Below are positions 17,610-26,636 of a stretch of 64,000 bases of DNA, piece by piece (position 1 is the stretch's first letter; every line of letters begins with the position of its first letter). The DNA is from Bacteroidales bacterium (GTDB lineage: Bacteria > Bacteroidota > Bacteroidia > Bacteroidales > UBA12077). The position numbers and the translations under genes were made by a program. The stretch covers positions 1 to 64,000 of the forward strand of contig JAIORB010000080.1 of assembly GCA_021108325.1 (NCBI GenBank), in the 5' to 3' direction. The notes beneath the pieces were generated by a model. It was not told where the DNA came from and did no database searches. It saw only the letters and a program-made list of their open reading frames with translations.

Positions 17610-18407
17610 ATGAAAAAATATTTGTTATTAGCAGTTACCTGTATGTTTCTTCTAACAACAGGATGTTCTTCTTATACCTCTTTAGATGCGGACCTGGGTT
17701 ATACTAAATATCTTGAAACACCCAAAGCTCTCTCAATTGATGAAAAATCTCCTGATGGTTCCATCGAATTAACATTGATAATACCCGAAAAATGCGGATG
17801 CTATATTGAAAAAGTTAATCACAGAAAAGAGATTGATGACGATGTTCCATATCAGTGTATTGGTTTTCCTTTATATACTAATGATCCGGGTAAAGAAATA
17901 AAGCAAAAAGTAAAGGATGATGATGTAAAGGCGTCAGTATATTATGTATTCGAATCATATGGTAAAGTAGCAAAAACATGCATGGAAAAGCAGTTGGGAG
18001 CTTATTTTAATCAGGTTGAAATTAATCTTGAATCGACTGGTCAAATAGCGCCTTCACAAGCTTCTTCTGTTATTAGTTATTATAGTCCATGGGGATTTTC
18101 TGATCATTATATATTTGTAAAACTTATTGCCAAATCGAACGATGGGGAAATTATTGAAGTAAATGGAAAAGCAGCAGATGAATTTGGAAATGCGCATGCA
18201 ATATGGTATTTCCCTGTGAGCATTCTAACCTTCCCGGTTGGTTGGGTAATTTCAATGATAATTCTTGAAAATAATCGTAATGCATTAGTAAGTAAAACGA
18301 TTGCTCACGCGATTGATATTGCTGCTGCAGAATTAAGTAAAAAGCTTGCCGAATCTATGGCGCAAAATCCAGAACAAATGTATGAAGTATATGTAATGTT
18401 GGAATAA
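17610..18407 (+). CDS. hypothetical lipoprotein
   Basis: I do not recognise this family. From the ATG at 17610 (another in-frame ATG is two codons earlier) it encodes 265 residues. The N-terminus MKKYLLLAVTCMFLLTTGCSS is a lipoprotein signal with lipobox TTGC, so export and lipidation at Cys are likely. The mature part has CGCY and QCIGF cysteine-containing stretches, a mixed alpha/beta middle and a hydrophobic segment near the end (FPVSILTFPVGWVISMIILE) that may be a membrane segment or buried strand. The C-terminus is helical. The gene stands alone, 120 bp after the barrel gene. Confidence 0.75.
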   Translation: MKKYLLLAVTCMFLLTTGCSSYTSLDADLGYTKYLETPKALSIDEKSPDGSIELTLIIPEKCGCYIEKVNHRKEIDDDVPYQCIGFPLYTNDPGKEIKQKVKDDDVKASVYYVFESYGKVAKTCMEKQLGAYFNQVEINLESTGQIAPSQASSVISYYSPWGFSDHYIFVKLIAKSNDGEIIEVNGKAADEFGNAHAIWYFPVSILTFPVGWVISMIILENNRNALVSKTIAHAIDIAAAELSKKLAESMAQNPEQMYEVYVMLE

Positions 18408-18410
18408 AGT

Positions 18411-18432
18411 ACAGTGGACATTCTTGTCCGCT
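18411..18432. other. imperfect palindrome after the lipoprotein gene
   Basis: CAGTGGACA and TTGTCCGCTG face each other around a three-base centre and are followed by seven A residues. On the minus strand this would be a stem preceded by a T run, so it is not a standard terminator in either direction. Its function is not clear. Confidence 0.35.
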
Positions 18433-18453
18433 GAAAAAAACACCAAGTCTTTT

Positions 18454-18494
18454 CAACAGGCAGGCCTGTCTGCCCTGACTGTTGTCAGGCAGGC
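18454..18494. repeat. CCTGCC-family palindromic repeat
   Basis: A GC-rich island of overlapping palindromes: CAGGCAG, CCTGTCTGCC and GTCAGGCAGGC can pair in more than one way. The same CCTGCC/GGCAGG core occurs at 15625, 50119 and 51164. It lies between the convergent lipoprotein and SDR genes. Confidence 0.6.
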
Positions 18495-18550
18495 GATAGG
18501 TAGAAATGCCTGTTGTGCCGGATGCATTGCGTCTCTACTGCATTATGTAT

Positions 18551-19309
18551 CTATTCTGTCACTTTATAAATTGAATTTGCCTGTGAAGTGGCGGTAATAA
18601 TTATATCATTTATACAAACATGTTCGGGGCGTGTTACTACGTATAAAATTGCATCGGCAATATCTTTTCCGTACAAGGGTGTAAATCCTTTATATACAGT
18701 ATCCGCTTTTTCTTTATCGCCTTTGAAACGAACCAGTGAGAATTCTGTCTCAACCATTCCGGGATTAATTGCTGTTACCTTTATTTTATGTTTTAGCATG
18801 TCAATTCGCATTCCTTTGGTAATAGCATCTACAGCATGTTTTGTTCCGCAATACACATTCCCTTTTTCGTATGTTTCTTTACCAGCCGTTGATCCAATAT
18901 TTATAATGTGTCCGTGTTTTTTTTCAATCATTCGGGGCGAAACTTTTCGGGTAACATAAAGTAATCCTTTAATGTTGGTGTCGATCATTCGTTCCCAGTC
19001 GTCAATAAGGCCTTCCTGAATATGATTTAATCCGACAGCAAGTCCTGCATTGTTAACCAATACATCAATATTTTGCCAGTCTTGTGGTAAACTGTCAATA
19101 GCTTTATCAACTTCATTTTTATTTCTTACATCAAAATTTAATATGTATACTTCTCCTGATGATTTTGATTTTATTTCTTTTTCAAGATCTTCCAGAAGTT
19201 CTTTCCTTCTTCCTGTAATTATTACATCAAAATTATTTTGAGAAAAAGTTATAGTAGTTGCTCTTCCTATTCCTGATGTAGCGCCGGTAATTAATGCTAT
19301 TCTGTTCAT
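18551..19309 (-). CDS. SDR-family NAD(P)-dependent oxidoreductase (YdfG-like)
   Basis: A 252-residue classical short-chain dehydrogenase with Rossmann fold. The cofactor motif TGATSGIG is at 8-15, TGRRKE after strand 2 suggests NADP(H) preference, NNAG is near 88-91 and the catalytic Ser and Tyr/Lys are in NIGSTAG and YCGTKHA. The overall sequence resembles the YdfG group, whose members oxidise 3-hydroxy acids such as L-allo-threonine or serine; the substrate here is inferred only. It is a single gene transcribed divergently from purL. Confidence 0.88.
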   Translation of the reverse strand: MNRIALITGATSGIGRATTITFSQNNFDVIITGRRKELLEDLEKEIKSKSSGEVYILNFDVRNKNEVDKAIDSLPQDWQNIDVLVNNAGLAVGLNHIQEGLIDDWERMIDTNIKGLLYVTRKVSPRMIEKKHGHIINIGSTAGKETYEKGNVYCGTKHAVDAITKGMRIDMLKHKIKVTAINPGMVETEFSLVRFKGDKEKADTVYKGFTPLYGKDIADAILYVVTRPEHVCINDIIITATSQANSIYKVTE

Positions 19310-19658
19310 AATATTTAGTTTTTTTATCTTAAAATGAATTGCTAAAATTAACTAAAATTTATTTTTAACCATATCACTGAGTTATTTGTTCATCAAAACG
19401 AAAGAAAAATAGTAATGTTCAAAATGCTGTAAGCAAAAAATTTATGTTTATTTGTAATAAGTGAAAGCCTTAAATCCCAGACTAAATCATAAGCTATACA
19501 GATTGTATTGTTATTAAAAAATTAGCTGTTTGTTAAATTATAGTTTGAGTGTTGAAATATAATTAGAATTTGTTATTTGAATTTTAGAGTTTTCTGTAAA
19601 GACTATATTATATTTGCTAAGTCTTTAACCAAAATTAATCATTATAAAGTTTTTTAAA
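19310..19658. other. gene-free divergent spacer between the SDR and purL
   Basis: No coding frame, RNA gene or riboswitch is recognised. It is AT-rich. A possible purL promoter lies at its right end (19584-19616). Confidence 0.5.
19584..19616 (+). promoter_or_regulatory. possible purL promoter
   Basis: TATATTTG at 19609-19616 matches the Bacteroidota -7 box TAnnTTTG exactly. TTAG at 19584-19587 is only a weak match to the TTTG -33 box, at a spacing of 21. The leader to the purL ATG would be about 40 nt. Confidence 0.4.
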
Positions 19659-21881
19659 ATGGAAGTTACTGTTAAAACTGCTGAACAACTGGGATTGTTG
19701 CCTGAAGAATTTGAAAAAATAAAGGAAAATTTAGGACGTATACCAAACTTTACCGAACTGAGTATTTATTCGGTGATGTGGTCAGAACATGCTTCCTATA
19801 AAAATTCAATTACCTTGTTAAAGACTTTACCACGAACCGGAAAACAATTGCTTGTTGAAGCAGGTCAGGAAAATGCAGGCTTAGTTGATATTGGTGATGG
19901 ATTAGCCTGTGCATTTAAAATTGAATCACATAATCACCCTTCGGCTGTTGAACCATATCAGGGAGCAGCAACTGGTGTTGGTGGAATAAACCGTGATATT
20001 TTTACAATGGGTGCTCGACCGGTAGCGCAATTAAATTCTTTACGTTTTGGTGATATTAATTTGGATCGTACAAAGTGGCATTTAAAAGGAGCTGTAAAAG
20101 GTATCGGCGATTATGGAAATGCTTTTGGCATACCTGTTTTAGGCGGAGAGTTGGCATTTGATAAATGTTATAATACCAATCCATTGATTAATGCAATGTC
20201 GGTAGGTATAATGGATAAAAATGATACTATTTCTGCTATTGCATTAGGTGCAGGGAATCCTGTTTATATAGTTGGTTCGTCAACTGGTAAAGACGGTATT
20301 CACGGTGCAACATTTGCTTCTGCCGATTTAACGGAAAATTCTGCAGATGATTTACCATCAGTTCAGGTTGGCGACCCGTTTATGGAAAAACTTTTACTGG
20401 AAGCAACTTTAGAATTGAATAAAAGTGGTGCTGTTGTTGGCATGCAGGATATGGGTGCTGCCGGTATTATTTGTTCAACCTCTGAAATGTCAGAAAAAGG
20501 TGCTCACGGAATGAAGATTAATCTTGACAAAGTTCCATTACGCCAGCAAGATATGGTTCCTTTCGAAATTTTACTTTCTGAATCACAAGAACGAATGTTG
20601 GTGGTTGTTGAAAAAGGGAAAGGAAAAATTGTAGAAAAAATCTTTGATAAATGGGATTTGAATTGTGCAATTATTGGTGAGGTAATTAAAGAGGATAAAC
20701 TATACTTTTATATGCACGATGAGCTTGTTGCTGAGGTACCTGCATCTACATTAGTGTTAGGCGGTGGAGCTCCTATTTATGAGCGTGAGTATAAAGAACC
20801 TGCTTACTATAAAGAATATCAAAAATTTAATATCAATTTGGTAAAAGAACCAGAAGATTATAAAGAACCAGCTCTTAAATTATTGCAAAGCCCGAATATT
20901 GCATCTAAAAAATGGGTAATTGAACAGTATGATACAATGGTTGGTACAGGAAATATGAGCACTAATTTTCCCGCTGATGCCGGTATCTATAATATTAAAG
21001 GAACAAACAAAGCAATAGCAATGACTGTTGATTGTAATTCACGTTATGTAAAAGCAGATCCGGAAAAAGGTACTTCAATTGCAGTATCTGAGGCGGCAAG
21101 AAATATTGTTTGTTCAGGTGGTGTTCCTCTTGCAATAACTAATTGCCTGAATTTTGGTAATCCTTATAATCCTGAAGTGTACTGGCAATTTGTTCATACT
21201 ATAAAAGGCATGAGTCATGCTTGTAAAAAATTCAATACTCCGGTAACAGGTGGTAATGTAAGTTTTTACAATCAAATGCAGGTTGATGGCAAAATTGAAC
21301 CTGTAAATCCAACTCCGACAATTGGAATGATTGGGTTGATAGAAGATAAAAATGATCAGATGAGTATTGCTTTTAAAAACAAGGGCGATATGATTTATTT
21401 AATTGGCAAATCAAGGAACGATATTAATTCATCAGAATATTTGAACTACATCCACGAAATTGAAGAATCTCCTGTTCCTTATTTTGATCTGGAAGAAGAA
21501 CATGATGTTCAGGAGGCTGTAAAAGGATTAATTAAAAAGAATCTGATTTTATCAGCACATGATGTTTCTGATGGAGGTTTGTTTGTAACCCTTGTTGAAT
21601 CTGCTATGGTAAAATGTTTTGGTTTTGACGTTACACCTGATGCCGAAGTCAGGAAAGATGCATTCTTATTTGGCGAATCTCAGAGCAGGGTTGTTGTATC
21701 TGTTTCACCTTCGAACGAAGATCATTTTATTGATTATATGATCGATAAAAAAGTTCCGTTCTCGGCTCTTGGTCATGTAACAAAATCAGAATTAAGAATA
21801 GATGATAACTCGTATGGTTTTATAAACGATATCAGAAAACTATTCGACAATGCACTGGAAAAGTATCTGAAAGAAGATTAA
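19659..21881 (+). CDS. purL: phosphoribosylformylglycinamidine synthase subunit PurL
   Basis: A 740-residue enzyme of purine biosynthesis converting formylglycinamide ribonucleotide to the amidine with ATP and glutamine-derived ammonia. It is the small PurL type (about 720-750 residues), which needs separate PurQ and PurS; neither is in the window. The ATP site region is seen as SHNHPSAVEPYQGAATGVGG, and the two AIRS-like halves each have a glycine-rich stretch (MQDMGAAGI near 264 and SAHDVSDGG near 630). Its stop is 11 nt before ubiE/menG. Confidence 0.96.
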   Translation: MEVTVKTAEQLGLLPEEFEKIKENLGRIPNFTELSIYSVMWSEHASYKNSITLLKTLPRTGKQLLVEAGQENAGLVDIGDGLACAFKIESHNHPSAVEPYQGAATGVGGINRDIFTMGARPVAQLNSLRFGDINLDRTKWHLKGAVKGIGDYGNAFGIPVLGGELAFDKCYNTNPLINAMSVGIMDKNDTISAIALGAGNPVYIVGSSTGKDGIHGATFASADLTENSADDLPSVQVGDPFMEKLLLEATLELNKSGAVVGMQDMGAAGIICSTSEMSEKGAHGMKINLDKVPLRQQDMVPFEILLSESQERMLVVVEKGKGKIVEKIFDKWDLNCAIIGEVIKEDKLYFYMHDELVAEVPASTLVLGGGAPIYEREYKEPAYYKEYQKFNINLVKEPEDYKEPALKLLQSPNIASKKWVIEQYDTMVGTGNMSTNFPADAGIYNIKGTNKAIAMTVDCNSRYVKADPEKGTSIAVSEAARNIVCSGGVPLAITNCLNFGNPYNPEVYWQFVHTIKGMSHACKKFNTPVTGGNVSFYNQMQVDGKIEPVNPTPTIGMIGLIEDKNDQMSIAFKNKGDMIYLIGKSRNDINSSEYLNYIHEIEESPVPYFDLEEEHDVQEAVKGLIKKNLILSAHDVSDGGLFVTLVESAMVKCFGFDVTPDAEVRKDAFLFGESQSRVVVSVSPSNEDHFIDYMIDKKVPFSALGHVTKSELRIDDNSYGFINDIRKLFDNALEKYLKED

Positions 21882-21892
21882 TCTGCTTATTT

Positions 21893-22615
21893 GTGATAAC
21901 ACCTTATAAAGATAATAAGTCGGGTAAAAAAGAGCAGGTAGCTCAAATGTTTAATAATATTGCCCGGCGTTACGATTTTTTAAATCATTTTCTCTCTTTA
22001 GGAATTGATAGAATTTGGAGAAAAAAAGCCATTCAATGTCTTAAATATATTTTTCCTAATCCTGTTATACTTGATGTTGCCTCTGGTACAGGTGACCTTG
22101 CAATTGCTGCCTTAAAGCTTAATCCTGAAAAAGTAATAGGAATTGATATTTCGGAAGAAATGTTAAATGTTGGGATTGAAAAAATCAGAAGAAAAGGATA
22201 TCAGGATATCATAGAATTACAAAAAGGTGATTCTGAAAATATGAAATTTGATAGTGATTTTTTTGATGGTATTATTGTTGCTTTTGGAGTCAGAAATTTT
22301 GAAAACCTGAATAAAGGTTTATCAGAAATGTACCGTACTTTAAAAACAGAGGGCAAAGTTGTCGTATTAGAATTTTCAAAGCCCAAAATATTTCCTGTTA
22401 AACAGATATATAATTTCTATTTTAAAGTAGTTTTACCTTTAATAGGAAATATTATTTCAAAAGACAATTCAGCATACACTTATTTACCTGAATCTGTTAA
22501 TCAATTTCCTGAGAGAAAATTATTTATTAAGGAATTAGAAAAAGTTGGTTTTAAAGATTGCACTTTTAGGTCATTAAGTTTTGGAATAGCAAGTATTTAT
22601 AGTGCGGTTAAATAA
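21893..22615 (+). CDS. ubiE: demethylmenaquinone methyltransferase UbiE/MenG
   Basis: A 240-residue class I SAM-dependent methyltransferase completing menaquinone by C-methylation. LDVASGTGDLA is SAM motif I, IGIDISEEML motif II, and GVRNFENLNKGLSEMYRTLK is typical of the family. The C-terminal NQFPERKLFIKELEKVGF is conserved. The start is a GTG 11 nt after purL; the first in-frame ATG (MFNNIARRYDFLN) would cut the conserved N-terminus. Cytoplasmic or membrane-associated. It is co-directional with purL and the PorT-like gene. Confidence 0.93.
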   Translation: MITPYKDNKSGKKEQVAQMFNNIARRYDFLNHFLSLGIDRIWRKKAIQCLKYIFPNPVILDVASGTGDLAIAALKLNPEKVIGIDISEEMLNVGIEKIRRKGYQDIIELQKGDSENMKFDSDFFDGIIVAFGVRNFENLNKGLSEMYRTLKTEGKVVVLEFSKPKIFPVKQIYNFYFKVVLPLIGNIISKDNSAYTYLPESVNQFPERKLFIKELEKVGFKDCTFRSLSFGIASIYSAVK

Positions 22616-22675
22616 AAGATATTATTTGAATAATATATGAAATTAATTATCGTTTTGTATATCTAAAATACAGAT

Positions 22676-23389
22676 TTGAAAAAAATATTATCCATATCTT
22701 TAATTTTGATAGTCTGGCTGAAAGTTTCTGCACAAAAGGAAATAATGTTGAATTATCAGAATGTTGATCAGAAAAAGATTCATTTCGGATTTACAATAGG
22801 TTTTAATACAATGGATTTTAAGCTTACTCCGACTATGTATTCTGCAATTGGAGATAATTCGGATATTTTAATTCCTGAAATAAATGATTTGGTTCCCGGA
22901 TTTCATGTTGGAATTGTATCTAACTTAAGGTTAACCGATAATTTGGATTTCAGATTTCTCCCGGGAATTGCATTAGGTCAGCGTAAAATATTATTTTATG
23001 ATACTGACCAAAATGTTGATTTAGAGATGAAAATAGAATCAACTTTTATTGACTTACCACTTACTTTAAAATATAAAGCAACAAGAATAAACAATACAAG
23101 ACCATATGTTATTGGAGGTATAAACGTAAGAAACGATATGGCCAGGAATAAGGAATTCAACGATGACGAAAAAATATATATAAAATTAAAGTCTTTTGAT
23201 ATTTATTACGAAATTGGTGTAGGTGTTGATTTTTATTTGGCGTATTTTAAATTCTCAACCGAAATAAAGTATTCCGTTGGCATGCTTAATGTAGTATCTT
23301 CAGATCCTTCTGATAGTCATCCGCAGTATGCAAACTCAATTGACAAACTGAATTCACGAATGTTTATGGTTTCCTTACATTTTGAATAA
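22676..23389 (+). CDS. porT: PorT-like outer-membrane beta-barrel protein (T9SS)
   Basis: A 237-residue protein with signal peptide (KKILSISLILIVWLKVSAQ) and a sequence of alternating beta strands typical of an eight-strand barrel; it ends in MFMVSLHFE. Start is TTG at 22676, since no ATG precedes the signal. Size, barrel type and the position right after ubiE/menG agree with PorT/SprT, a component of type IX secretion and gliding in Bacteroidota. This is mainly an inference from context, as small barrels are poorly conserved. The giant protein at 7994-13849 would be a client of such a system. Confidence 0.7.
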   Translation: MKKILSISLILIVWLKVSAQKEIMLNYQNVDQKKIHFGFTIGFNTMDFKLTPTMYSAIGDNSDILIPEINDLVPGFHVGIVSNLRLTDNLDFRFLPGIALGQRKILFYDTDQNVDLEMKIESTFIDLPLTLKYKATRINNTRPYVIGGINVRNDMARNKEFNDDEKIYIKLKSFDIYYEIGVGVDFYLAYFKFSTEIKYSVGMLNVVSSDPSDSHPQYANSIDKLNSRMFMVSLHFE

Positions 23390-23390
23390 A

Positions 23391-24167
23391 TTACGAAACA
23401 TTTCTCCTGAATTCTGAACACACAATTGCAGTGGCAACAGAAATATTTAATGATTCGGAAGTTTCTCCGTCGGGTGGATAATTAGGAATAAAAAGTTTCT
23501 TGTTAATGAATGGTTCTATTTCTTTAGAAATACCATGTGATTCGCTACCCATTATTATTAATCCATTCTTATTTAAATTTTCCTGATAAATATTATTCCC
23601 CTCAAGAAAAGTTCCATAGATATTAAAGTTTTCAAGTTCGCTTAAATCCATAAAAAATTCACCAGATTCAACATAATGAATTTTTACTCTATAAATAGCA
23701 CCCATTGAAGTTTGAACAACTTTTGGGTTATAAACATCGACACTCTCTTTTGAGCAAAATATATTTTTAATTCCAAACCAGTCGGCAATTCTAATAATTG
23801 TTCCAAAATTACCGGGATCGTTTATGTTTTCTAAAAAGAGACTCAGCCCTGTACAGATTTCTCCGATTTTATATTCATACACCGGCTGCTTTGCTATGGC
23901 AAAAACTTTATTAGGGGTCGTTAATAAACTTATTTTGTTCAGGTCATTTTCTGAAATTTCAATTACATCTAACTCAGGTCGTAAATACAGTCCTTGTTTG
24001 TTTTTGTTAATCCAGTCTGCAGTTGCAAAAATTTCAATTATTTGAACATTAGAATTTAGCAATTCATCAACTAATTTTTCTCCTTCAGCAAAAAAACATT
24101 GATGAATTTCTCTGTATTTCTTTTTTTTAATGGAATTTATGAATTTAATTTTATTTTTGCTGAGCAT
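23391..24167 (-). CDS. TrmH/SpoU-family RNA 2'-O-methyltransferase
   Basis: A 258-residue SPOUT-class enzyme. The N-terminal 95 residues form an L30e-like RNA-binding substrate domain. The C-terminal knotted domain shows the three SpoU motifs: NDPGNFGTIIRIADW, IMGSESHGIS and PNYPPDGETSESLNISVATAI. Members methylate ribose 2'-OH in rRNA or tRNA; the position modified cannot be read. It converges on porT with one base between stops and diverges from tamL by 31 bp. Confidence 0.9.
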   Translation of the reverse strand: MLSKNKIKFINSIKKKKYREIHQCFFAEGEKLVDELLNSNVQIIEIFATADWINKNKQGLYLRPELDVIEISENDLNKISLLTTPNKVFAIAKQPVYEYKIGEICTGLSLFLENINDPGNFGTIIRIADWFGIKNIFCSKESVDVYNPKVVQTSMGAIYRVKIHYVESGEFFMDLSELENFNIYGTFLEGNNIYQENLNKNGLIIMGSESHGISKEIEPFINKKLFIPNYPPDGETSESLNISVATAIVCSEFRRNVS

Positions 24168-24198
24168 GTTTCTCTATATTGTATAAAATTCTAAATTA

Positions 24199-26565
24199 TT
24201 GAATGTAAATATAAATAAAGCGTTGAAATTTTTCATATTATTATATAAATCAAATATAAATCGGTTAGGATCATTATTTATTTTAATCGCAATTATCTTT
24301 TCTTCATGTAGTCCTGTAAAAAAAGTTCCGGATGATGAGTTCTTACTCGACAGATATAAAATAAAAGTCAGAGAAGGCAAAGTAAAAAAAGATGAGATTA
24401 AAAATTATGTCAGGCAGAAACCAAATAAAAGAATCCTGGGTATCCGATTTCACTTATGGTTATATAATCTATCAAAGGAAGATAAAGACAAGGGGCTTAG
24501 TAACTGGTTTAAAACCATTGGCGAAGAACCTGTTATTTATGATGAATATTTATCTAATAAATCAATCGATCTATTAAAATCCTATTTTGATAATAAGGGT
24601 TATTATAATTCTACGGTAAAAGATACGGTTCAATTAAAAAGAAAAAGAGCCAGAATCCTATATAAAGTCGAAATCAATGATCCTTATAAAATAAAAAGGA
24701 TAAATTATACTTGCAACGATACTGGTCTGGTTCCTGATGTTATGCCAGATACTATTAATTCCCGGATAAATAAAGGCGATAATTTTGATCTTGATTTATT
24801 AGAGGATGAAAGGCAGCGTATTGAGACTAATCTTAAAAATAAGGGTTATTATAGATTTAATAAAGATTTCATCTTTTTCCAGGCAGATAGCTTAGCAAAA
24901 TCTCTTGAAGTTGATTTACTTATGAATATCCATAAGTTTCAAAAGAAAGGCCCCGGTAATACCATAATTAAAACCAGCCATAAAAAATATGTTATTAATA
25001 AAGTTTATGTATTTATCAATTTCGACCAAAAGGAAGCATTGTCTTTAGGTGAAAATTATTATAATGATCTAGATACAACTTATATTGACGGGATTTATTT
25101 TATTTCTAAAGGAATCGATAACCTAAACAAGAGAGTTGTTATACAATCAAACTTTATACAGGTAGGAAAGCAATATTCCCTTTATAATGCTAATAAAACC
25201 TACAAACATTTAAATTCTTTAAGGTTATTTAAAATAATAAATATTCAGTTTAATACCATTGATTCATTAGAGAATGATAGCCTGAATCTTGGTTATTTAG
25301 ATTGTAATATACAACTCTCAAAGCATTTGCTGCAGTCATATACCATCGAACTTCAAGGAACAAATTCTTATGGTAATATTGGTGTTGGAGGGAATTTACT
25401 TTATCGGCACAGGAGTTTGTTTGGAGGAGCCGAAATTACAGATTTTAGAATTAATGGTGCTATAGAGTCAATAACTGATACTATTGCTTCTGGAAATTCT
25501 TACACAACCGAATTTGGAGGTAATATCACAGTGAGTATTCCCAAATTTATATTACCAGTATTTAAAGCCGAAAAATTCAGCAAAAAGTATAGCCCTAAGA
25601 CACAGATTTTTGCAGGATATAACTTCATGGATAGAATTGATTATCGGAGGACAATTGCCAATATGTCTTATGGATATATTTGGGATGGTAATAGATTTTT
25701 GAAGCATTCGGTAAAACTTCTTGAACTGAATGCAGTAAAATTACCTTATGCTACACAAGAATTTAAAGACTATATCGACTCTACTAATTTACGAAGTAGT
25801 TATGATGATCATCTTGTTTCTGTAACTAGTTATAGTCTGGTATTTAATAATCAGGATATTAAAAAGAGAAGAGATTTTTATTTCTTTATATTAAATACCG
25901 AGATATCAGGCAATATATTGTTTGGTATTAGCGAATTAACCAATGCATCAAAAGATGAAAATGGAAGTTATACGATTTTAGGTGTGCCTTTTTCACAATA
26001 TGCAAAATTTGATATAGACTTCAGGTATTATGATGTAACAACTCATTCAAATACACTGGCTTATAGATTTTTTGGTGGAATAGGAATTCCTTATGGTAAT
26101 TCAGAATCACTACCTTTCGAAAAAATGTATTTTTCGGGAGGAGCAAACAGCATAAGAGCATGGAGTGTTAAAGATTTAGGTCCGGGGTCTTATACCGGAG
26201 GATCAGGAACCAGATTTCCGAATCAAACCGGTGATATAAAACTTGAAGCAAATATAGAGTACAGATTTAAATTATTTTGGGTATTGGAAGGTGCCTTATT
26301 TATTGATGCAGGAAATGTCTGGAATCTAAATTCCGACAAACTTGAAGGAGGGATGTTCCGTATGAATGAGTTTTATAAGGAATTTGCTATAGGATCCGGA
26401 GTTGGAACTCGTTTCGATTTTTCATTCCTTCTTTTCAGACTCGACTTTGGAGTAAAACTTAGAGACCCTGCTTTACCTGATGGCGAACGTTGGATTCTTG
26501 GGAATAGAAATCTTACCTGGCAAGATGATGTTATTGTAAATATAGGTATTGGATATCCTTTCTAA
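24199..26565 (+). CDS. tamL: TamL-type BamA/TamA-family outer membrane lipoprotein
   Basis: A 788-residue Omp85-superfamily protein. Unlike BamA it begins with a lipoprotein signal, ending in the lipobox FSSC, after a hydrophobic run FILIAIIF; this is the hallmark of Bacteroidota TamL. Start is a TTG at 24199 or the in-frame TTG at 24223; no ATG is available. POTRA-like repeats cover about 45-360 (for example YFDNKGYYNSTVKDTVQLK and LKNKGYYRFNKD). The rest is barrel, with GGANSIRAWSVKDLGPG near 652 as the lid motif and an aromatic end IGIGYPF. TamL works with a TamB homologue in envelope assembly; none is in this window. Confidence 0.88.
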   Translation: MNVNINKALKFFILLYKSNINRLGSLFILIAIIFSSCSPVKKVPDDEFLLDRYKIKVREGKVKKDEIKNYVRQKPNKRILGIRFHLWLYNLSKEDKDKGLSNWFKTIGEEPVIYDEYLSNKSIDLLKSYFDNKGYYNSTVKDTVQLKRKRARILYKVEINDPYKIKRINYTCNDTGLVPDVMPDTINSRINKGDNFDLDLLEDERQRIETNLKNKGYYRFNKDFIFFQADSLAKSLEVDLLMNIHKFQKKGPGNTIIKTSHKKYVINKVYVFINFDQKEALSLGENYYNDLDTTYIDGIYFISKGIDNLNKRVVIQSNFIQVGKQYSLYNANKTYKHLNSLRLFKIINIQFNTIDSLENDSLNLGYLDCNIQLSKHLLQSYTIELQGTNSYGNIGVGGNLLYRHRSLFGGAEITDFRINGAIESITDTIASGNSYTTEFGGNITVSIPKFILPVFKAEKFSKKYSPKTQIFAGYNFMDRIDYRRTIANMSYGYIWDGNRFLKHSVKLLELNAVKLPYATQEFKDYIDSTNLRSSYDDHLVSVTSYSLVFNNQDIKKRRDFYFFILNTEISGNILFGISELTNASKDENGSYTILGVPFSQYAKFDIDFRYYDVTTHSNTLAYRFFGGIGIPYGNSESLPFEKMYFSGGANSIRAWSVKDLGPGSYTGGSGTRFPNQTGDIKLEANIEYRFKLFWVLEGALFIDAGNVWNLNSDKLEGGMFRMNEFYKEFAIGSGVGTRFDFSFLLFRLDFGVKLRDPALPDGERWILGNRNLTWQDDVIVNIGIGYPF

Positions 26566-26593
26566 AATATAAAATTCTATTCAGTAGTTAAGT

Positions 26594-26627
26594 TGCTTAT
26601 CTGTCCTTGTACAAGGACAGATAAGCA
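26594..26627. repeat. 34-bp perfect palindrome between convergent genes
   Basis: Seventeen-base arms are complementary without a single mismatch and without a loop; the centre is CCTTGTACAAGG between 26610 and 26611. It lies 28 bp after the tamL stop and 9 bp before the end of the convergent lipoprotein gene. It may act as a bidirectional terminator, although no T run follows on either strand. Confidence 0.75.
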
Positions 26628-26636
26628 TAGGGAATA

